6,025 nucleotides of DNA, taken from the NCBI GenBank assembly GCA_031260865.1, contig JAISKQ010000312.1, positions 1 through 6,025 on the forward strand, given 5' to 3'. The stretch comes from Prevotella sp. GTDB lineage: Bacteria; Bacteroidota; Bacteroidia; Bacteroidales; Dysgonomonadaceae. The notes under the pieces are model-generated. The model made no database searches and was not told the origin of the DNA. It saw only the letters and a list, made by a program, of their open reading frames with translations. Each line of letters opens with the position of its first letter. The stretch's first letter is position 1. The translations under genes and the position numbers were made by a program. Of this stretch, positions 1-5,688 are shown piece by piece.

Positions 1-337
1 CTTCATTCATCAATACCGCGTCTTCCTGAAGAATAACCCTGAGCGGCTCTCCTTTGAAAACGATTTCCGCGGTTTTCATACCTACGAGTTTAAACTGTAA
101 GGTCTCACCCACCTTTACATCGTCCAGTTTAAAGTTTCCCTCAAAATCGGTGCTTGTTCCGTGAGAAAGTTTTGAAACTGTAAGTACAGTAACACCTGTC
201 AGTGGTTCTCCTGATTCGTCCACGACAGTTCCGGTCGCTGTCTTGCCTGCCTGTTGAGCATGCAAGATGCATGAAAGCATCAGCATAGCAGTAATCAGAA
301 AGCAGCGGCTTTTCATTTTTTTGAAAATTTGCTTCAT
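1..337 (-). CDS. SusC/RagA-like TonB-dependent outer-membrane receptor, N-terminal part only
   Basis: The first 112 codons are present and the gene continues past the left edge. Residues 1-27 form a signal peptide: basic start (MKQIFKKMKSR), hydrophobic core, likely cleavage after LHA before QQ. Residues about 33-106 fit a CarboxypepD_reg-like beta-sandwich (TGTVVDESGEPLTGVTV, then GTSTDFEGNFKL, then LQEDAVLMNE), the usual N-terminal domain of Bacteroidota SusC/RagA receptors, which import glycans or peptides with a SusD-type lipoprotein partner. The plug and barrel lie outside the window, so the assignment rests on this domain. No STN domain lies between the signal peptide and this domain, and an in-frame TAA at 353-355 rules out a longer N-terminus. 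A second in-frame ATG at codon 8 is possible. It follows the sigma/anti-sigma/STN genes on the same strand but 533 bases away, so it probably has its own promoter. Another CarboxypepD_reg-bearing outer-membrane protein remains possible. Confidence 0.8.
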   Translation of the reverse strand, partial: MKQIFKKMKSRCFLITAMLMLSCILHAQQAGKTATGTVVDESGEPLTGVTVLTVSKLSHGTSTDFEGNFKLDDVKVGETLQFKLVGMKTAEIVFKGEPLRVILQEDAVLMNE

Positions 338-446
338 AGCTAATAATTTAGTTTACAGAAAATATAGTTATCATGGTATAAAAAAAATAAAATTTTTCAA
401 GAATTAGTCTTTATGTTTTTTCGGGTTTCATAATAGAAACTCTTTC

Positions 447-463
447 CCTATATATGATATAGG
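447..463. repeat. Inverted repeat, 7-base arms, possible operator
   Basis: CCTATAT, a 3-base spacer ATG, then ATATAGG form a perfect inverted repeat ending about 110 bases upstream of the SusC-like start codon. A dyad of this size could be a dimeric regulator site, but in such AT-rich DNA a chance origin is plausible. No regulator is matched to it. Confidence 0.35.
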
Positions 464-541
464 AGATAACTGTTTTTTATGAAGAATCTATTAAGACATT
501 TTTTAACTTCGTGGCGATTTCATTTAGAATATTCTTACAGA

Positions 542-557
542 TACCATTATATTGGTA
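542..557. repeat. Near-palindrome TACCATTATATTGGTA
   Basis: The 16-base sequence is symmetric except for one mismatched pair (T at 547 against T at 552), with five-base outer arms TACCA/TGGTA. It lies about 205 bases upstream of the SusC-like start codon, beside the AGAATATTCT palindrome at 526-535. It may be a protein-binding site; only the symmetry supports this. Confidence 0.3.
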
Positions 558-811
558 AACGCGCTGATTTCCCTTTTACTCTAAAATGATAATTTAACCA
601 AAAAGTATCTTAATATCAGTTGTTGGACTAATTGTTTTTCTTTAGGTTATATTATTTAATTTGTTTATTATTAGTTTGTTGAGCTATTACTTATCGAAAT
701 GTCGTGATTGTGATAATCATTTCAATAGGCAAAAATATATATAATATTTCAAAAAATAATGAGAAACAAAGCAAAAAATATAGTTTTATAGATAAAAAGA
801 AACTATTACTT

Positions 812-849
812 GGCAAAAAATGGCATTAGCTAAGCAAAATTATGGCATT
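812..849. repeat. Imperfect direct repeat just after the 520-residue gene
   Basis: GGCAAAAAATGGCATT at 812-827 and AGCAAAATTATGGCATT at 833-849 are imperfect copies about 21 bases apart, separated by the TTAGCTAA palindrome at 826-833. On the transcribed minus strand they lie 22-59 bases past the stop codon of the STN protein gene. They could be a binding site with helical spacing, a 3'-end element, or a chance slippage product. Confidence 0.35.
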
Positions 850-870
850 GTGTCAATTCATCTCTCTTCT

Positions 871-2433
871 TTATTCTCCGGATATTTCACTTAGATTATT
901 TATTATCAATTCTTTCAGCTTTTCTTCCGGCAAGATCACATTAAAAGCGCCCCAAAAGTTTTCATCATATTTGTATTTTGTCTCGGAAAAGATATTGTGT
1001 GTGGCTAATCTTTCTTTTCGGGAAAAACCGGTTACATTATTTGTGTCCACCTTGCAGTTTACCGTTTCGAACCAAAACCGTAAGGGTGAACTGAATAGCC
1101 GGTGTTTATTCGTTACTTTAAAGTCAACATCTCCCCGTATATGATTTATATAATAAACACTGTCGTTAAAAAGCTTATAGGAGACGGTATAACACGCCTG
1201 TTTCAACGTAAGGTGAATATCCTTGTTTTTCTTTTCAACATACTGATTTGTAGCCTTTGCCGCATATACCGGATTAACTTCGAAACGGACTTCCACCAAC
1301 GCGTGATTTTCCGCGTCAATGAATAATTGCCCTTTATAAAGAGGGTCTGTTATATATTCTTTCTGTTCGAAAGAAATCACATTGACTCTCCGTCCGTCGA
1401 TAACACTTATATCCGTATGCGTATAGTCATATAGGCGCTGTTCGTCAGGAGTCAGAAAATCAGGCGAATTTTTCATAATATCCAATGTCAGAGTAGAATT
1501 TATGCCCGATTTCATTTTCGCGAAAATCGTATCCTTTTCCAACACATTATTTATTCGGCGCATTTTCACCAACTTTGCCTGATCAAGGTTTACATCATTC
1601 TGATAACCTGTCTTATATACTTTCAATACCGCTTCGGTTATATCCACATCCTTTTTTTTATAATTTATTCCTTCCCGGTAGAAAGTGGTGAGATAGGCAG
1701 GGGACGAAGGATAGTTATCTTTTTGTTTCTCCAACATTAACTTTATCTCTTGTAGCGGATCTATCGCCCTGACTACGATTTCCTGTAACGGCACATTCAG
1801 AGGCTCTAAAGCAAACCGTATATGATGTCCATCTAATAAGGAAACTTCAATTTCCTGACTTTGATACCCTAAATGGCTAAGTTTTATAACCGAATCACGG
1901 AGAGAATCGGGGAGTATCAACTTAAATTCGCCATTCTGATTGGATATTGTTCCTATCGTAGTATTATTCACGCCAATACCGCTGTAAGAAAGGGGTTCAT
2001 CTGTTATTTGATCATTAATAACGCCGGATAACATCATGTAATCATTGTTTGTCGGCTTCGGCGGCATTTCTATTATCTGAGAGCTTGCCTCTCTTTTAGC
2101 TTCTGATAATCGCAACAATATATGGTTGCCTATCACGGTCATTTTCAAATCCCGATTACCGGTAATTGTGTATATCGCCTCTCGTACGGTATATTCACCT
2201 TTCGAAATCTTTACTTCTTTATTGTTTTCTATAATTTGGCTGTCATAGATAAATAAATAACCGGATTTGTCGGAAACCTGCCGTAGCAATTTATATATAG
2301 TTTCCTTACTTTTAGGTAATTGTATCTTACGGTTGAGTACGCCTCCATCATCGGCCTGTAATACTATCGCGACAAAAAACGACAGTATGCAGGCAAGGAT
2401 ACGATGAAGTGTATTTTCGACCGCCGACCTCAT
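871..2433 (-). CDS. Secreted STN plus CarboxypepD_reg-like protein, putative cell-surface signalling partner
   Basis: This 520-residue protein has four visible parts. Residues about 8-27 are a signal peptide (ILACILSFFVAIVLQA, cleavage before DDGG). Residues about 36-108 resemble an STN domain, the periplasmic module of secretins and FecA-type receptors (ETIYKLLRQVSDKSGYLF, then YTVREAIYTI and a terminal ILLRL strand). Residues about 134-222 are CarboxypepD_reg-like (LSGVINDQITDEPLSYSGIG, GTISNQNGEFKL, LSHLGY, LQEIVV). Residues about 225-510 form a module of unknown function with FYRE at 251-254, ITEAVLKVYKTGY at 265-277 and ENFW near 491-494. No TonB plug, barrel or peptidase active site is visible. 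It starts 9 bases after the anti-sigma stop, so it is almost certainly cotranscribed with it. STN domains usually contact the periplasmic part of FecR-type anti-sigma factors, so a signalling role is inferred. The C-terminal module matches the 420-residue protein at 3886-5148. The export, domain calls and homology are firm; the function is not. Confidence 0.85.
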   Translation of the reverse strand: MRSAVENTLHRILACILSFFVAIVLQADDGGVLNRKIQLPKSKETIYKLLRQVSDKSGYLFIYDSQIIENNKEVKISKGEYTVREAIYTITGNRDLKMTVIGNHILLRLSEAKREASSQIIEMPPKPTNNDYMMLSGVINDQITDEPLSYSGIGVNNTTIGTISNQNGEFKLILPDSLRDSVIKLSHLGYQSQEIEVSLLDGHHIRFALEPLNVPLQEIVVRAIDPLQEIKLMLEKQKDNYPSSPAYLTTFYREGINYKKKDVDITEAVLKVYKTGYQNDVNLDQAKLVKMRRINNVLEKDTIFAKMKSGINSTLTLDIMKNSPDFLTPDEQRLYDYTHTDISVIDGRRVNVISFEQKEYITDPLYKGQLFIDAENHALVEVRFEVNPVYAAKATNQYVEKKNKDIHLTLKQACYTVSYKLFNDSVYYINHIRGDVDFKVTNKHRLFSSPLRFWFETVNCKVDTNNVTGFSRKERLATHNIFSETKYKYDENFWGAFNVILPEEKLKELIINNLSEISGE

Positions 2434-2442
2434 AGTTGCGAT

Positions 2443-3291
2443 TTATTTTTGTGATATAAAAATTGTATTTTGTTGTTGAGTATATTGTAAATTCAAAGCT
2501 AAGCAAATTAATTGAGCCATCGTATAAGGCGTATCGTCTGAAAAAGTGACTGTTAACAAGCGATCTTCCAATTCGGGCACGATTTTTAACCGGATTGAAT
2601 CGGAATTTGCATTGATTATCTTTACCACATCGGCTAAGCGTTGATCTTTGAAATGAACGCGTTTCAGATATGATTTGAACTGATTAATATCCACTGTTTT
2701 TATCTTTTGTAAATCATTGGAATGAAACAATGCCGTTTCACCGTCCTTTACATTTACTGTTTTTCCGTCCATCTTGGATGTGACCTTTACTTCGCCATGA
2801 CGGACGGATAAAGAAAAAGATTCATCGTCCTTACTCATCACATTAAAGGATGTTCCCAATACTTCAATGATCATTTGCTTCGTATCGATAATAAAAGGCT
2901 TGTCCGGATTTCTGCTTATGTCGAAGAAGGCATTACCCTGTAAAGTAACTTCCCGTTTATCCTTCGAAAAATGATAGGGATAACGCACGGATGTATATTC
3001 GGATAAGTATATTACCGACCCGTCTTCGAGCGTAGAAACCAGTGTAGGGGCATCCTTTTCATTCTGTATAGTGAGCATATTATTGGGGACAACTCTTTGA
3101 CCGCGAATGATAAATGCCGAAATAACGCAAATACACACCACCGCGGCCGCTATGCTCCATTTTATGATAGTAGGGCGTACGCTTACTTTCTCCGGTATTG
3201 TGTCGATCAGTAGCCCGTCTTGTTCCAATCTGTTATAAAGGCGATTCCAAGCCCGATCTGTTATCTTATTATCGTTTTCGTTTAATGTCAT
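2443..3291 (-). CDS. FecR-family anti-sigma factor
   Basis: The 282-residue product has single-pass anti-sigma architecture. A short cytoplasmic segment of about 42 residues (TDRAWNRLYNRLEQDGLLID) probably binds the sigma factor. One membrane helix lies at about 43-63 (IIKWSIAAAVVCICVISAF). The periplasmic FecR domain spans about 86-190, with the family motifs LEDGSVIYLSEYTSVRYP, VTLQGNAFFDISRNPDKPF, IEVLGTSFNV and VRHGEVKV. Residues about 212-279 fit the DUF4974 domain that ends most Bacteroidota FecR proteins (FKDQRLADVVKIINANS, then TPYTMAQLICLALNLQY and NTIFIS). Family members hold an ECF sigma factor inactive until an outer-membrane signal arrives. The start codon lies inside the end of the sigma gene (23-base overlap), which suggests translational coupling and matched amounts of both proteins. 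The likely periplasmic partner is the STN protein encoded 9 bases downstream. The length is at the short end for the family but every expected domain is present. Confidence 0.92.
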   Translation of the reverse strand: MTLNENDNKITDRAWNRLYNRLEQDGLLIDTIPEKVSVRPTIIKWSIAAAVVCICVISAFIIRGQRVVPNNMLTIQNEKDAPTLVSTLEDGSVIYLSEYTSVRYPYHFSKDKREVTLQGNAFFDISRNPDKPFIIDTKQMIIEVLGTSFNVMSKDDESFSLSVRHGEVKVTSKMDGKTVNVKDGETALFHSNDLQKIKTVDINQFKSYLKRVHFKDQRLADVVKIINANSDSIRLKIVPELEDRLLTVTFSDDTPYTMAQLICLALNLQYTQQQNTIFISQK

Positions 3292-3832
3292 AATGTATAT
3301 AGTTATCTATTTCTTGTCTTAATAGTTGATATGTTTTAGTCATTTCAGCTTCTACTGTTTTCACCGATATGGATAATAATTCCGCTATTTCTTTATATTT
3401 TTTCCCTTCCATCCGGTGCATCCTGAAAATTCGGAGCCGTCTGTCGGGAAGTTTGTTTAGTGTACGGTTTATCATATCTTCCAATTCTTTATACTCCAAC
3501 TGTTCCTGCGGCGTATCTTCGGGTATCTCATTCATGCTAAGCGCTTGTTCCCGATAACGATCTTTCACCCGCCGATGTTCACAATATTGGAGGGATTTGT
3601 TTCGCACAGCCCCATAAAGATAATTTTTAAGGGAAAGCGTTATATCAAGAGTCCCTCTATCTTTCCATAAGGTATAAAATAACTCTTGTACAATTTCTTC
3701 CGAAACTTCTTTTTTGCCTGTTATGCCAAACGCGTACATATACAGGGAAGTATAGTATTGGCGAAAAACTTGCTCAAAGGCTTTAATATCGCCATCCTTG
3801 ATTTTCTTAAATATAAATACTCCATTCAGCAT
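3269..3832 (-). CDS. ECF-type RNA polymerase sigma-70 factor
   Basis: The 187-residue protein has two-domain ECF sigma architecture. Region 2 spans about 17-85 (FEQVFRQYYTSLYMYAFGI, then EEIVQELFYTLWKDR and LKNYLYGAVRNKSLQY) for core polymerase and -10 binding. An acidic linker follows at about 97-117. Region 4 spans about 119-175, with LNKLPDRRLRIFRMHRMEGK and the -35-binding helix-turn-helix KYKEIAELLSISVKTVEAEM. This is the pattern of the Bacteroidota sigma factors paired with FecR proteins, and a FecR gene overlaps its 3' end. It should direct transcription of a small regulon once the anti-sigma factor releases it; the SusC-like gene downstream is the obvious candidate target, but that is inference. 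The ATG at 3832 places region 2 at the usual distance from the N-terminus. A 53-base gap separates it from the upstream gene and holds a possible promoter, so it may be transcribed separately. Confidence 0.94.
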   Translation of the reverse strand: MLNGVFIFKKIKDGDIKAFEQVFRQYYTSLYMYAFGITGKKEVSEEIVQELFYTLWKDRGTLDITLSLKNYLYGAVRNKSLQYCEHRRVKDRYREQALSMNEIPEDTPQEQLEYKELEDMINRTLNKLPDRRLRIFRMHRMEGKKYKEIAELLSISVKTVEAEMTKTYQLLRQEIDNYIHYDIKRKR

Positions 3833-3857
3833 AATGCGGTAAGATTCAAAATAGATT

Positions 3858-3865
3858 CAAATATA
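3858..3865 (-). promoter_or_regulatory. Possible -7 promoter element for the sigma/anti-sigma/STN genes
   Basis: On the minus strand these bases read TATATTTG, an exact match to the Bacteroides -7 consensus TAnnTTTG. A TTG at 3883-3885 lies 17 bases upstream, slightly closer than the usual 19-21, so the -33 part is weak. A start just downstream would leave a leader of roughly 15-20 bases before the sigma ATG at 3832. The element lies in the gap after the stop codon of the 420-residue protein, where an internal promoter would be expected. Confidence 0.4.
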
Positions 3866-3885
3866 ATGAAAACCTAATGAATCAA

Positions 3886-5148
3886 TCAGTTATTTTGCTG
3901 TTTCTTTAACTTATTTACCGCGGATTCGAGCGATTCGGTAGGCTCTATGATGTTGTAATCTTCCCAAAAATCAACGTCGTAAAAATTACTCACTTTGTCG
4001 GAAAGGGAATTTCTGTTGTCAAACGCCTGCTTGTATGATATTTTAGCCACATTATTTTCATTTTTATCGGTAATAACCATTTCGGAGACAATCGTATAAT
4101 TCGTGGAAAATAATTTGCGCTGGTAATCGCATTTGAAACGAACTTCATTGCGGATATAGTTCAGATAGCTTTTTCCTCCCTGTTCTTTGTATGTAACCAA
4201 ATAAGAAACTTCTTCCGGTTTGAAGCGCAAGCTAAAAGGTTTCTTGCGCAAAATAGCCTGTGTCGCCTTGTTGCGGTCATCCATACTAAGATAAAATTCA
4301 GCGCGGGAAAAAGCCAACGTTTCTTTGTCTATGTACAAGTTGCCGGTAAAAAGGGCATAAGGCAATATTACCTGAGGAATAAAGCTCACGACAAAATGCG
4401 GACGCTCATTTATCATCGCCGGATCTTCCATTGTAAATTTGTAATAGCGCAGGGTCTCTAAATTCAATATTATATCTTTGTTTTTCACTACGTCCAGATA
4501 TGAGGAAAGATTGGGACCTCCTATAAATTTAATCAAAAGCGTATCTCCGGGTTTCGGGCTAAGCAGTTTCCGCCCTTTCAACACCTGAACTCTGTCATCC
4601 GTATCTCCTTCGGTATAAGATGTTTTATATACATTTATTATTGCCTCGGATATATTTATATAGTTCCGCCTTTTCCGAATGGTTTCACGATAGAAGCCTG
4701 TCAGTTGATTTGTCACATTGCTGTAATTATCCCCGATTTTCAGGATGGCGTTCTCCACAAGTTTGAGCGGATCGCCCGATTCTATAATAACTTCCTTTAG
4801 TTTTTTTTCGTTCGGCGTCAAAAGGATTATTATATTATCCATATCATCATCCGTGATATGGATACGTTTGTTATAATATCCTATATGTGATATTTCCAGC
4901 GTTTTTATTCGTAACGAGTCTTTTACTTTAATCGAAAAGCCGCCATCCTCATTGGATATTGTGCCTATTCCTGTTCCGGGAATAGATATGCTCACGTATT
5001 CAAGGTTCTTCCTTGATTTCAGATCTTTTACCACGCCTGAAACAGTGATATATCCGGGATCTTTGCGGGCATGGGCAGGAACGGTTGTGCTGAATATGAA
5101 AAGAGCGACAAGGACAATCCGCGCGATTTTTAAGTAATTTGTTTTCAT
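3886..5148 (-). CDS. Secreted CarboxypepD_reg-like protein, STN-less homologue of the 520-residue protein
   Basis: The 420-residue product begins with a signal peptide (residues 1-27, core IVLVALFIFSTTVPAHA). A CarboxypepD_reg-like domain follows at about 34-121 (VSGVVKDLKSRKNLEYVSIS, GIGTISNEDGGFSI, ISHIGYY, LKEVII). The rest, about 125-415, is a module of unknown function: VENAILKIGDNYSNVTNQ, GFYRE at 151-155, ISEAIINVYKTSY at 166-178, TGNLYIDKETLAFSRAEF, YLNYIRNEVRFKCDYQRKLF and DFWEDYNII near 393-401. The same landmarks recur in order in the protein at 871-2433, so the two are homologous, but this one has no STN domain between signal peptide and first domain. No peptidase catalytic residues are recognisable; CarboxypepD_reg names only a beta-sandwich. 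The start ATG is supported by the signal peptide and by an in-frame stop at 5161-5163. It lies 53 bases ahead of the sigma gene on the same strand and may share its transcript. Location is periplasm or outer membrane; function unknown. Confidence 0.85.
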   Translation of the reverse strand: MKTNYLKIARIVLVALFIFSTTVPAHARKDPGYITVSGVVKDLKSRKNLEYVSISIPGTGIGTISNEDGGFSIKVKDSLRIKTLEISHIGYYNKRIHITDDDMDNIIILLTPNEKKLKEVIIESGDPLKLVENAILKIGDNYSNVTNQLTGFYRETIRKRRNYINISEAIINVYKTSYTEGDTDDRVQVLKGRKLLSPKPGDTLLIKFIGGPNLSSYLDVVKNKDIILNLETLRYYKFTMEDPAMINERPHFVVSFIPQVILPYALFTGNLYIDKETLAFSRAEFYLSMDDRNKATQAILRKKPFSLRFKPEEVSYLVTYKEQGGKSYLNYIRNEVRFKCDYQRKLFSTNYTIVSEMVITDKNENNVAKISYKQAFDNRNSLSDKVSNFYDVDFWEDYNIIEPTESLESAVNKLKKQQNN

Positions 5149-5251
5149 GGCTATATTGTTTTAAGTCTAATGATAAAACCGATTGTACTATTAAGATCGT
5201 TCAGGCGATGAAAACCCTATAAAAAAGAGACTCAAAAGAGGCAGCTCGATC

Positions 5252-5268
5252 AGCGGTCGACAATCGCT
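5252..5268 (+). other. Small hairpin in the divergent intergenic region
   Basis: Read as plus-strand RNA, AGCGGU (5252-5257) pairs with AUCGCU (5263-5268) around a five-base loop CGACA, including one G-U pair. The minus-strand version has an A-C mismatch, so the structure favours plus-strand RNA. No T-run follows directly, so it is not a standard terminator. It sits in a patch richer in G and C than its surroundings. Confidence 0.25.
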
Positions 5269-5294
5269 TTGCGCCATTCTTCTTTTTCTTGTAA

Positions 5295-5365
5295 ACTTGC
5301 AAGCTAGTAAACTCAAAACTCATTACTTAAAACTCAAAACTCTTCCTTCTCGTAACTCGTAACTG
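5295..5365. repeat. Degenerate heptamer repeat tract (consensus near ACTCAAA/ACTCGTA)
   Basis: The tract contains repeated seven-base units: ACTTGCA (5295), ACTCAAA (5311), ACTCATT (5318), ACTTAAA (5325), ACTCAAA (5332), ACTCTTC (5339) and ACTCGTA (5355), ending in ACTG (5362-5365), with slightly irregular spacing at about 5302-5310 and 5346-5354. The 13-base unit at 5309-5321 recurs exactly at 5330-5342, three heptamers later. It looks like a decayed short tandem repeat. It is noncoding and lies about 160 bases upstream of the start of the 420-residue protein gene. Confidence 0.6.
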
Positions 5366-5688
5366 TTTTATATTAGACAATTTTTCACTCAAGTTTTGGA
5401 TTATAAAGCTATTTGTGCCTTCAATTAAAGTTAAATAACATTAAATCAAAGAAATAAACGCAACGATTTCAATATTTTACGTCTTTAAATTAAAGAGTCG
5501 CTTAGACTTTTCGTCACGGAAACGCACAACGTACACAAGATATATAATAATAGAGAAAATAGACAGCTTCGTTTTTTTTATATGATTTCTTTCACTTCCC
5601 GAATCTAAAAAACAAGACTTCTTTTACTCTATTGTAAAACAGAAAGTTGAGGCAAATTCGATATAAATCAATTTTAAAACGTAATATT

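Larger units (their letters stand above)
338..870. other. Gene-free AT-rich intergenic region upstream of the SusC-like gene
   Basis: I see no credible coding region or structured RNA gene in these 533 bases. The composition is strongly AT-rich with many A and T runs. It must hold the 3' end of the 520-residue protein's transcript and the control region of the receptor gene, both on the minus strand. It contains the 447-463 inverted repeat, a 10-base perfect palindrome AGAATATTCT at 526-535, the near-palindrome at 542-557, a weak stem TGATT/AATCA at 705-719, and the direct repeat at 812-849. No Bacteroides-type -33/-7 promoter with correct spacing was found close to the receptor start, which would be compatible with use of an alternative sigma factor. 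No GC-rich hairpin plus T-run terminator was seen. Confidence 0.7.
5149..5688. other. Divergent intergenic region without recognisable genes
   Basis: These 540 bases separate the minus-strand 420-residue protein gene from the plus-strand lipoprotein gene and must contain promoters for both. I found no open frame worth calling and no exact TAnnTTTG element correctly placed for either gene. A less AT-rich patch at about 5240-5277 contains a small hairpin, followed by a degenerate heptamer repeat tract at 5295-5365. From about 5366 the sequence is plain AT-rich DNA up to the start codon at 5689. Confidence 0.65.

Noticed and set aside
705..719. TGATT/AATCA stem considered as a terminator or regulator site.
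   Set aside because: Only five weak base pairs and no T-run, so it supports neither reading.
730..737. Minus-strand TATTTTTG, an exact TAnnTTTG match that could be a promoter for the SusC-like gene.
   Set aside because: It lies about 393 bases upstream of the start codon and has no TTG/TTTG at the right distance; such matches arise easily in AT-rich DNA.
842..1326. Two overlapping plus-strand open frames (842-1144 and 1102-1326).
   Set aside because: Both lie mostly or wholly antisense to the 520-residue protein gene and show no domain pattern, signal peptide or credible gene context.
3369..3877. Plus-strand open frames at 3369-3557 and 3686-3877.
   Set aside because: They are mainly antisense to the sigma factor gene, whose regions 2 and 4 are clear; their translations look like reverse-frame noise.
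4952..5137. Plus-strand open frame of 61 codons.
   Set aside because: It is antisense to the signal peptide and first domain of the 420-residue protein and has no supporting feature.
3886..5148. Reading the CarboxypepD_reg-like domain as evidence for a carboxypeptidase.
   Set aside because: The name refers to an accessory beta-sandwich domain; no zinc-binding or catalytic peptidase motif is visible in either protein.
5295..5365. Repeat tract considered as a CRISPR array.
   Set aside because: Units are about seven bases, degenerate and adjacent, without unique spacers, and no cas genes are present.
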